DNA of 64,000 nt, from contig NZ_JACDIS010000002.1 of the NCBI RefSeq assembly GCF_013839525.1, positions 124,001-188,000 of the forward strand, written 5' to 3'. Shown one piece after another: positions 57,102 through 64,000 of the stretch. The notes below the pieces were generated by a model. That model saw only the letters and a program-made list of their open reading frames with translations. It did no database searches and was not told the origin of the DNA. Each line of letters begins with the position of its first letter. The stretch's first letter is position 1. Origin of the DNA: Chthonobacter rhizosphaerae. Lineage in GTDB: Bacteria > Pseudomonadota > Alphaproteobacteria > Rhizobiales > Pleomorphomonadaceae. Both the position numbers and the translations under genes were made by a program.

Positions 57102-57962
57102 CTACTCGACCACTCGGCGGTAGAGGTGCCAGGTGGCGTGGCCGAGGACGGGCATCACGATGATGAGGCCGCAGAGGAGAGGGATGGCGCCGAGGACGAG
57201 GCTGCCGGCCACGATGCCGCCCCAGGCGAGCATCGGAACCGGGTTGACCATCATGGCGCGGACCGATGTGCCGATGGCCGTCGACAAGCTGACCCGCCGG
57301 TCCAGGAGCAGCGGGAAGGAGACCGCGCTGATCGCCAGGACGAGGAGGGCGAACAGGAAGCCGATACCGACGCCGAGCACGATCATCGCCCAGCCTGCGC
57401 CCGTGGTGAACACGTCCTGGAAGAAGCTTCCGATGGAGGCCGGAGGTTCGGGACCGAGGGTGAGATTGTAGATCGCCATGGCGGTCGCCAGCCAGAACAG
57501 GAAGATGCCGGCGAGGATGAGGCCGAGTTCCAGGATCGCCCCGATCGACGGGTTCCGGAAGATGCTGAAGGCGTGCGTCCAGGAGACGGGCAGTCCCTGC
57601 TCGCGGCGGCGGCTCAGTTCGTAGAGGCCGGATGCCGCGAAGGGGCCGATCAGCGCGAAGCCGGACGCGAGGGGAAAGACGAGCGGAAGCAGGTCACGTC
57701 CGAGCGCCGCCCGGGCGAGCACGAGGCCGGCCAACGGATAGACGATGCTGATGAAGATGACGTCCATCCGATAGGCGCCGAAGTCTTGAAGGCCCTTGCG
57801 CAGCACGTCCTTCAGGTCGGAGACTTCGATGGACCTGATCGTCGGCCTGGTCGCATCCAGCTCGGCCTTCGGCCTGTAGAGGGGCGGATGTTTCGTGCGC
57901 AGGGCCGCAGTCGTCGCGCGAATGTGGTCGCTGCTCCATTCGGCAGGGTTTCTGATCGTCAT
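57102..57962 (-). CDS. DUF2189-family integral membrane protein
   Basis: A protein of 286 residues with six membrane helices in the C-terminal 200 residues (VIFISIVYPLAGLVLARAAL, LASGFALIGPFAASGLYELS, and others). The conserved signature FALIGPFAASGLYELSRR is typical of DUF2189, a family often encoded near cytochrome oxidases and copper genes in alphaproteobacteria. The ATG at 57962 follows GGAGAAGG. Function unknown. Confidence 0.85.
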   Translation of the reverse strand: MTIRNPAEWSSDHIRATTAALRTKHPPLYRPKAELDATRPTIRSIEVSDLKDVLRKGLQDFGAYRMDVIFISIVYPLAGLVLARAALGRDLLPLVFPLASGFALIGPFAASGLYELSRRREQGLPVSWTHAFSIFRNPSIGAILELGLILAGIFLFWLATAMAIYNLTLGPEPPASIGSFFQDVFTTGAGWAMIVLGVGIGFLFALLVLAISAVSFPLLLDRRVSLSTAIGTSVRAMMVNPVPMLAWGGIVAGSLVLGAIPLLCGLIIVMPVLGHATWHLYRRVVE

Positions 57963-58397
57963 GGGCCTTCTCCTCTCGAACAGTGTTCGAGAAGTCGCGG
58001 CAGTCATGTCGGTCGCCAGAGACAAGCAAGTCACGGGCGAAGCCGCGACACCACCTAGACCATACGCCTGAAACAGCCGCCGTACCAGAAAGAAAACGTC
58101 TTTGAACTACGGCGCGGCAAGATCGGTCGTCCCGACGAGCCGGGGCCTCCAGATCCGGAACCTTCGTCGCGTTTCGGCTCGCCGCGCCGGACTTCGGACG
58201 CGGCTGGCCCGATCCGGTCCGAGGTGCCGTCATGCGCCGACCGACAAAGAGCGCTTACTCGGCCGGCGCTTGCCGTCGTGTGATGTCCCTGGTTGAGCGA
58301 TCGTCGCGCTGGTCGTCGGAGCCGCGCTTTGGCGGCGCGCTGGTGGTTCACTTGCATCTTGTCGTACTCTGGCCCTTCTTGGAAAGGAGTGCCGGCC
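57963..58397. promoter_or_regulatory. Divergent intergenic region, DUF2189 and polysaccharide genes
   Basis: The 435-nt region carries both promoters. No gene is recognised. It has an AT-richer tract near 58085-58110 (GAAAGAAAACGTCTTTGAAC). The frame that extends the glycosyltransferase upstream is not used, because AAGGAG sits before ATG 58398. Confidence 0.5.
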
Positions 58398-59489
58398 ATG
58401 GACAGCTCCGCTGGAAGGATCGATGTCGACTTCTCGCTCGCGATCCATAACCGGACAGGAAAATACTTCATTGGCCGGGACATCATCGAAGACAACGCGG
58501 ACCTCGTAGGCGCCGTCCTCTATGGACGGCTGAGCAGCCGGCGCGTTCCGTCCTATCTCGTGGGCCGGCTCGCGGGCCGGCTGATGTCCGCCGAGCTGAT
58601 GCGCCGGATGACAGGCGCGCCCGGCCTGCCGCCGGTCCGGCGGAAAGCGCCGGTTCTGCACCTCGATCCGTTGACCGCGCTCAACTACCAGCTAGGCCCG
58701 TGGGACATCGTGCTGGTCCACGACGTCGGGCCGCTGACGCACCCGGACCTCTTCGAGCCCACGGTGTGCGACCTCTACAAGGCTGCGTACCGGCACATCG
58801 CGGCGTCCGGACCGCGCCTGGTGTTCGTCAGCGAGACGTCACGCGCCGCGTACTTGAGCCTTTTCGACTGCTCTGCTTCGACCACGGTGATCTACCCGCA
58901 CATCCGGACGGATGTGAAATCCGCCGACCAGGCGGTCGCCGGCGTCGAGCGGCCGTTTCTGCTGACCGTCGGATCGGTCGGGGCCCGAAAGGGGCAACTC
59001 GCCAGCATCGCCGGCTACGCGAGGTCCGGCCTGTACGAGCGTGGGATCGACTACGTCCTCTGCGGCGGACCGGAGGAGCCGGGACACGCGGCCGTCGTCG
59101 CGCAGGCCCGACGGACGCCAGGGGTGTTGCTCCTGCCCTATGTTCGCGACACGGAACTGACGTGGCTCTACAGGCACGCGGCCGGGTTCGTGCTGGCGAG
59201 CCGCCTGGAGGGGTTCGGCATGCCGGTGGCCGAGGCGATCGCGAGCGGTCTCGTTCCGGCGGTCAGCCGGAACACGGTCCTGGAGGAGGTGGCGGGGGAG
59301 GCGGCGCTCACCTTCGATCCATTCGACGTAGACGACATCGCCAGAACGATGGCGGTGCTGTGCGCCCTTCGGGACGACGAGAAGGCCGAACGACTGACGC
59401 GGATGTCGGCGAGGCTCGCCCAATACTCGCGCGATCGGTTTTCCCGGGAGTGGCGCGTCCTGCTCCAGGCCGCCGTTCGAGAGGCCTGA
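58398..59489 (+). CDS. GT4-family glycosyltransferase
   Basis: A protein of 363 residues of the GT-B fold. In the C-terminal domain the nucleotide-binding loop is LTVGSVGARKGQ and the EX7E motif is EGFGMPVAE (retaining glycosyltransferases). No membrane helix or signal is obvious. It is followed by a second GT4 gene and, further on, an ExoP-like gene, so it probably adds a sugar to an exopolysaccharide repeat unit on the cytoplasmic side. Confidence 0.88.
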   Translation: MDSSAGRIDVDFSLAIHNRTGKYFIGRDIIEDNADLVGAVLYGRLSSRRVPSYLVGRLAGRLMSAELMRRMTGAPGLPPVRRKAPVLHLDPLTALNYQLGPWDIVLVHDVGPLTHPDLFEPTVCDLYKAAYRHIAASGPRLVFVSETSRAAYLSLFDCSASTTVIYPHIRTDVKSADQAVAGVERPFLLTVGSVGARKGQLASIAGYARSGLYERGIDYVLCGGPEEPGHAAVVAQARRTPGVLLLPYVRDTELTWLYRHAAGFVLASRLEGFGMPVAEAIASGLVPAVSRNTVLEEVAGEAALTFDPFDVDDIARTMAVLCALRDDEKAERLTRMSARLAQYSRDRFSREWRVLLQAAVREA

Positions 59490-59543
59490 CGCCCCCGCCG
59501 CCTGCCGGTGTGCGGCAGCGAAGGGCGGGAGGGGCGCGGTGGA

Positions 59544-60755
59544 ATGAGGATCCTGACGATCAACAGCTTCTACGCGCCGCACATCCGGGGCGGTGCCGAG
59601 ATCACGCAGAAACTGCTCTGGAGCGGCATGGCGGCCCGCGGCCATTCGGTCGTCAGTCTCTCGCTGAGCCCGGACCGGGAGTGGCGCCGGGACACCGTGG
59701 AGGGCGTGGACGCCGTCCGGGTTCCCGTCATGAACGCGGCCCTCCCGTACGGTCCGGAGCGGCTGGGACGGCTGGACCGAGCCCTTTGGAAAATCAGGGA
59801 TGTCTACAATCGACCGGCACGACGGCAGGTCGAGCGCGTGATCGACGACACGTCGCCCGATGTCGTGGTCACCCACAACCTGATGGGCTTCTCCGCCTCG
59901 GCGTGGCAGGCGGCCTTCGCCCGACGGAAGAAGGTCGTGCATGTCCTTCACGACTATTATCTAATCTGCCCCAACATCAACATGATGGCGCGTTCGGAGC
60001 GGTGCGCCCGCCGGTGCGTGAAATGTGGCCTGATGAGGCTCCCACACGGGCGTTTGTCGTCGGGCGTGTCGGCTGTCGTCGGAGTCAGCAACGCGATCCT
60101 GGCGAGCCATCTCGCAGCGCCCTTGTTCGCGGGCGTGCCGATCCGAACGGTGATCAACGACGCCCGCGACATCGACCGGCACCCGGCTCGCCGGTCGCAC
60201 CACCCGTTCAGCTTCGGCTATATCGGCGGCCTCTCCCCGGTGAAGGGCGTGGACCTTCTGCTGTCCGCGTTCTGCGACGTCGCGAAGGCCTCGGACCGGC
60301 CGCTAAGGCTCGTCGTCGCCGGTACGGGCGACGCCGGGTACATGGACGCCCTCGCGGCGCGCCACCGTGCAACGGGCATCGACTTCGTCGGGTTCGTGGA
60401 TCCGTCATCCTTCTTCGATCGGGTCGACGTCACCATCGTCCCATCCCTGTGGGACGAACCGTTCGCCGGCGTGATCTACGAGTCGCTCGGCCACGGCGTG
60501 CCGGTGATCGGCAGTCGGCGGGGCGGCATACCGGAGGTCGTGCGTGACGGCGTGAACGGACTGCTGTTCGATCCGGGCCGCCCCGAGGACCTGCGCGATG
60601 CCATGCTGAAGCTGGCGAGCGACGCATCGCTTCTCGACCGGCTGCGCGGGTCTGCGCGCTCCTCGGTGGAGGAGCTGCTCTCGGTGGGCCGGATGGTCGA
60701 CGAGTACGAGGCCCTGGTCCGGCGTGTCGCGGACGGTCCTCTGCCTGATGCCTGA
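59544..60755 (+). CDS. GT4-family glycosyltransferase
   Basis: A protein of 403 residues. N-terminal GT-B domain with SFYAPHIRGGAEITQ, donor domain with GYIGGLSPVKGVDLLL and EX7E EPFAGVIYE; a cysteine-rich stretch CARRCVKCG (four Cys spread over the insert CPNINMMARSERC to CVKC) lies between the domains, seen in a subgroup of GT4 enzymes. 54 nt after the first glycosyltransferase gene, likely same operon. Confidence 0.88.
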   Translation: MRILTINSFYAPHIRGGAEITQKLLWSGMAARGHSVVSLSLSPDREWRRDTVEGVDAVRVPVMNAALPYGPERLGRLDRALWKIRDVYNRPARRQVERVIDDTSPDVVVTHNLMGFSASAWQAAFARRKKVVHVLHDYYLICPNINMMARSERCARRCVKCGLMRLPHGRLSSGVSAVVGVSNAILASHLAAPLFAGVPIRTVINDARDIDRHPARRSHHPFSFGYIGGLSPVKGVDLLLSAFCDVAKASDRPLRLVVAGTGDAGYMDALAARHRATGIDFVGFVDPSSFFDRVDVTIVPSLWDEPFAGVIYESLGHGVPVIGSRRGGIPEVVRDGVNGLLFDPGRPEDLRDAMLKLASDASLLDRLRGSARSSVEELLSVGRMVDEYEALVRRVADGPLPDA

Positions 60756-61384
60756 AGCGGGCCAGATCGCGGGAGCGGAGGCTGCCGATCAGGGCGCCCA
60801 GCGGCAGATGACGAAGCCCTGCGACATTTTGTCTCTCCACCTCGAACCGCGATCCCGATCGGACCGCACGCCTTCGGCAGGGCGAGCGCAGTCCGTAGAG
60901 CAGGATGGTGAGTCCATATCTGCCGCGCCGAGACCGCAAGAAACATCATTAACACTGCATGCTTTCCTGGCGTTTTCCCGCCGATCGCGTGCTACTCGAC
61001 AGACCTCTCGTCGCTGGTGTTCACCAGCAAACACAGTGATGCTTCTGCCCAAGTCGCGCAACCTACACGTTAGATCTGGTAATAGGCTTGGTGACACCTT
61101 CCTTGCACTGCACATTCATTGCGGTGACAAGAGCACGTAATTCCCATGCTCGATCGGTCAGCTATGCTGACCGATACCTTCGGCACGGATCGTCCGAAAG
61201 AGTTAATTTTTCGTTAAATTCGATGTATACAGATCCATCGGGACCACACTGCCCGTCGCCTTATGTAGTGGCGAGTATCCGGCGATCGGCTCTTATTGCC
61301 GGAGTTTATTGGCTTCCAAGCATATGTGATTTCCTGAACATCTCGTAGATATGCGGTATGCTCCAACTAAAACTGGAGGCAGAT
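60756..61384. other. Intergenic region, low-GC upstream of regulator
   Basis: No gene recognised in 629 nt. The right half (61130-61370) is much AT-richer than the window, with runs such as TTAATTTTTCGTTAAATT at 61203-61220, typical of a promoter region. It contains ATGTATACA (61223-61231), also present in front of the Crp-type gene (24828-24836), and a hairpin-like CCGGC...GCCGG near 61280-61303. Confidence 0.5.
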
Positions 61385-62173
61385 ATGTCTTTCCACGAGT
61401 CTGAGTCTGCGACGAAGATTTCAAAGATAATTCAGGGTACGACCGCCAATCTGACAACCGCCGATCATAAGCGTCATGAATTGAGGATTGCCATTATCGA
61501 CGGCCGGAGCCTTATGCGGGAATGCTTCGCGCGGGCGCTTCAGATGATGGAAGGCGCTTTGTCGATCCGCCAGTATGCGTCCTTTGAAGATTACATGGCT
61601 GCGGCGCGAGATCCCGCGTCGTTGGCTGAGGTCCTCGCGGTCTGCCTGGAGTGGAGGAAGGCCAGGGCCACAGAAACCCTGAAGATGATTTCCGCAGCCG
61701 CCGGTATCTGTCCCGACACCGCGGTGGTCGTTGTTTCCGACGTAGATGATGTGGAGAGCGTCTCCGCGATCATCCGGAGCGGCGCCCGTGGCTATATTCC
61801 AGACAGCGATCACATCATCGTGGCATTGCAGGCCATGTATCTGGTCAATGCAGGCGGGATCTACATACCGGCCGACGTGCTGCTCTGGTCTTCGCAGCGC
61901 ATCAAGGAAATGTCGGGCGCGTCCCAGCGCGACGCCGAGCGGAGCTTCACGCCCAGGCAGGAACTGGTGGCCGATCTTCTGAGGCGCGGCAAGGCCAACA
62001 AGACGATCGCGTACGAGTTGAACATGTGCGAAAGCACCGTGAAGGTGCACATCCGAACCATCATGAAGAAGTTGAAGGCGCGGAACCGCACAGAGGCCGC
62101 CTACATGATCAATGAACTGATCGAGCATGAGGGCTGGTCGAGAGTATCCGGCACCACGGCGGCCGCCGGCTAG
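61385..62173 (+). CDS. LuxR-type regulator with degenerate receiver
   Basis: A protein of 262 residues. The N-terminal receiver-like domain has IAIIDGRSLMRECFARALQM, but the acidic pair is reduced to one Asp, the expected phospho-acceptor position reads VLAVCLEWRKAR (no Asp), and the Lys position reads YIPDSDHI. A LuxR helix-turn-helix (FTPRQELVADLLRRGKANKT to STVKVHIRTIMKKLKARNRT) follows. So it probably acts without phosphorylation or through another signal. GGAGG before ATG 61385. It is likely to control the polysaccharide genes around it. Confidence 0.88.
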   Translation: MSFHESESATKISKIIQGTTANLTTADHKRHELRIAIIDGRSLMRECFARALQMMEGALSIRQYASFEDYMAAARDPASLAEVLAVCLEWRKARATETLKMISAAAGICPDTAVVVVSDVDDVESVSAIIRSGARGYIPDSDHIIVALQAMYLVNAGGIYIPADVLLWSSQRIKEMSGASQRDAERSFTPRQELVADLLRRGKANKTIAYELNMCESTVKVHIRTIMKKLKARNRTEAAYMINELIEHEGWSRVSGTTAAAG

Positions 62174-62265
62174 AGCGCTTTCCGATCTGACGGAAAAATC
62201 GCAACACGCTCAATGCATTGGAGCGCTTTCTCGACGATCAGGCCGTGCAACCTGATCGGAGAAAG
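62171..62265. repeat. Paired hairpin-forming intergenic repeats
   Basis: Two copies of GAGCGCTTTC start at 62173 and 62221, each followed by a hairpin: TTTCCG-ATCTGA-CGGAAA (62179-62196), and a two-part stem CTTTCTC/GAGAAAG (62226-62232, 62259-62265) around GATCAGG/CCTGATC (62236-62242, 62251-62257). The first follows the regulator stop by 5 nt. They resemble palindromic intergenic repeats of alphaproteobacterial genomes and may act as terminator. Confidence 0.5.
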
Positions 62266-62707
62266 GTCTGGGCGGGCGTCGCCCAATCAGGTTCGAGAGG
62301 TCGACCGTCGGGTCAGGAGGGACCGGCGGCCGGCTGACGGCGACCCTGGATGCCCACCGCTGCGCAGCTGCGGACCGCAGGCCCAGAGCCGGCGAGGTCG
62401 AACCATCTCCGCCACCAGAGCCACCGCGCGCGCGTCTTCGCCCCATCGTGTCGAAGGCGTCGACGAACTCGGCCTTTCGGCCGGCGCCCGGCCGCCGGAA
62501 GAGCATTGCCGGTCGTCCGTTTGGGGGTAGCGCTCCTACGTCCTTTGGCTGCGACACCGCGATGAACCGCACCGCTATCGTTGGCGCATCGCCCCTCATC
62601 GATCGGCTGGCTGATTTGACGGAGGTGCCAACGCCTATCGGATCGGCCGTTTCCGCACATCAGGCAGAAGGGCGATCACTCCGGTATAGGCCAGGAGCGA
62701 GCGGCAC
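62266..62707. other. Intergenic region before the ExoP-like gene
   Basis: No convincing gene in 442 nt. Frames on both strands are composition-driven (Arg/Pro/Ser-rich). The promoter of the ExoP-like gene should lie here. Confidence 0.4.
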
Positions 62708-64000
62708 ATGGACACCGTGACTGAATGGCGCCCCGGCACCGCATCCAAGATCCGACCTGAAGGGGATGTCCTCAGCTTCGCCGATATACTGAACGTTTTC
62801 AGAGTATACCTTCTGTCGGTCCTCGCATGCGTCGGGTTCTCCCTTCTGGCGGCCTGGATCTATCTGGCCACGAGCGACCCGGCCTATGTGGCGCGAACGC
62901 AGATCCTCATCGAGCCGGAACTCCCGTCCTTCCTGAAGGCCACGACGGCTTCGGACGTCAATCTCTCCATCGACACGGCGCAGATCGAGAGCCAAATCGT
63001 GGTTCTGGGCTCGGAGAAGATCGCCCAGATGGTGATCGATCGTCTCGGTCTCCGCGAGAATACCGCGTTCATCGAATCTGGCGCTCCATCATGGGCCGAG
63101 CGATTCTGGCGGCTGCGCGGGATCGTTTCCGACAGCCTCGCCGAATACGGTCTTGTCGGCGACGAAACGCGGCGCATGCTTGCGGGCGACGGCGCGGACA
63201 CGCAGGCGACCGCTCCTCGGGGCCGTCCGCTCACGGAGTTTCAACTCAACCGCCGCGCGATGGCCATCTTCCAATCCGGTCTTGCGGTTCGGCGGCTCGG
63301 CGTGTCCTACGCCATCGAGATCACCTTCCAATCCGTCGATTCGGACTTGGCGGCAAGCATTGCCAATGCACTCGCCGACGCCTACGTGCGCGAGCAGGTG
63401 GAGATCAAGGCCGCGGCGGCGAACGAGGGCCGCGCCTCCATGGAACGGCGTCTCGATCAGCTTCGGAACCAGATGAACCGGGCCGTGGCCATCGCACAAG
63501 CGTTCCGGTCACGGCACGACTATCGAATCGGAGTGCCGGACGCCTCGGTCGATACCGCGCAGTTCGGCACCGCGGGACCGCCCACGCTGGAGGAACTCGA
63601 GGTCACCGCCGAGACCTATCGGAAGATGTACGAGAGCTTCCTCGGCGCCTACACGGACCAGATCAGCCAGCAGTCTCTTCCGGCCGTCGGCGTCAGGGTG
63701 ATCACGCCGGCCACACCGGCGCTCGAGCCGAACAGCCCCAAGCCGAAGCTGGTGCTGTCATTCAGCCTGCTGGCGGGGCTTCTCGTCGGCGGCGGCCTCG
63801 CGTTCCTGCGTCATTCCCTCGACAAGACCGTGCGTTTCCCGCGCCAGATCCGCGAGGAGTTCGGCCTCGACTGCATCGGGGAACTCCCGCGCGTGTTCGG
63901 GACGCGGGGCGGATACGGCCGGTTCGACGAAGTCATCCGGCAGCCGGATTCCCGCTTCACCCAGACCATCTTCAACGTGAAGGGCATGCTCGCCCTCGCC
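62708..64000 (+). CDS. GumC/ExoP-like polysaccharide co-polymerase (5' part)
   Basis: The frame is open from ATG 62708 to the window end (431 codons). A Wzz domain: first membrane helix near 39-58 (LLSVLACVGFSLLAAWIYLA), a periplasmic part with coiled coil (about 220-260, EGRASMERRLDQLRNQMNRA), the conserved proline-rich segment before the second membrane helix (PATPALEPNSPKPKLVLSFS), and helix two near 348-370. After residue 425 a cytoplasmic tyrosine-kinase domain seems to begin (FNVKGMLALA). It controls chain length in Wzy-dependent exopolysaccharide export. The 3' part is outside the window. Confidence 0.9.
   Translation, partial: MDTVTEWRPGTASKIRPEGDVLSFADILNVFRVYLLSVLACVGFSLLAAWIYLATSDPAYVARTQILIEPELPSFLKATTASDVNLSIDTAQIESQIVVLGSEKIAQMVIDRLGLRENTAFIESGAPSWAERFWRLRGIVSDSLAEYGLVGDETRRMLAGDGADTQATAPRGRPLTEFQLNRRAMAIFQSGLAVRRLGVSYAIEITFQSVDSDLAASIANALADAYVREQVEIKAAAANEGRASMERRLDQLRNQMNRAVAIAQAFRSRHDYRIGVPDASVDTAQFGTAGPPTLEELEVTAETYRKMYESFLGAYTDQISQQSLPAVGVRVITPATPALEPNSPKPKLVLSFSLLAGLLVGGGLAFLRHSLDKTVRFPRQIREEFGLDCIGELPRVFGTRGGYGRFDEVIRQPDSRFTQTIFNVKGMLALA

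Noticed and set aside
60724-61140. 138-codon frame after the second glycosyltransferase
   Set aside because: Overlaps the glycosyltransferase end, no domain, composition unlike real genes of the window.
62448-62720. 90-codon frame before the ExoP-like gene
   Set aside because: No ribosome-binding site, no domain, and it overlaps the start of the ExoP-like gene in another frame.

Overview
The window is high-GC DNA (strong G/C preference at third codon positions, many GTG/TTG starts and ATGA/GTGA overlaps). It most likely comes from an alphaproteobacterium of the Hyphomicrobiales type. That placement is an inference from the coxMNOP-type oxidase operon, the DUF2189 gene, the TRAP operon and the ExoP-like polysaccharide locus. 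No rRNA, tRNA, CRISPR array or transposase was recognised.

Layout. 1-945: end of a two-component pair (histidine kinase, NarL-type regulator). 1109-6024: an SDR dehydrogenase plus DctP-DctQ-DctM TRAP transporter operon, with a divergent LuxR-type regulator. 6442-42129: a large, near-complete type III secretion (T3SS) island. 42205-50556: a two-partner secretion (TpsA/TpsB) locus with remnants of a tandem duplication. 50656-52196: two SDR genes. 52552-56979: an aa3-type oxidase operon (coxM, N, O, P and subunit IV) followed upstream by a DUF2189 membrane protein. 58398-64000: an exopolysaccharide region with two GT4 glycosyltransferases, a regulator with a degenerate receiver, and the start of an ExoP/GumC-like chain-length protein.

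The T3SS island holds the export gate (SctR, S, T, U, V), ATPase complex (SctK, L, N, O, Q), needle and rod (SctF, SctI, SctP), rings (SctD, SctJ and a secretin), gatekeeper SctW, and the Ysc-family-specific accessory proteins SctX/SctY, a YscE-like co-chaperone and SctG. It also holds two hydrophobic translocators, several TPR and CesT-type chaperones, and an ExoU-like patatin phospholipase with its own chaperone gene. This points to a Ysc/Psc-like injectisome. Three parts are unusual. The secretin has the N0-N1-N2-N3 plan and lipobox of a type II secretin (GspD). SctD carries a periplasmic extension of about 330 residues. An 856-residue protein with internal repeats and an IpaD/SipD-like C-terminus sits where the needle-tip gene (lcrV) is expected.

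Regulation. A 16-bp dyad, TGTCA-N6-GCACA, lies 49-83 nt upstream of the start codons of at least five T3SS units (exoU-like gene, sctW operon, the small gene after sctV, tip operon, translocator operon) and in half-conserved form before a sixth. It has the architecture of a CRP/FNR box. The island encodes its own CRP/FNR-family regulator (24853-25611), so I propose a cluster-specific regulon. A hybrid sensor kinase and a LuxR-type response regulator, encoded convergently inside the island, form a probable second layer.
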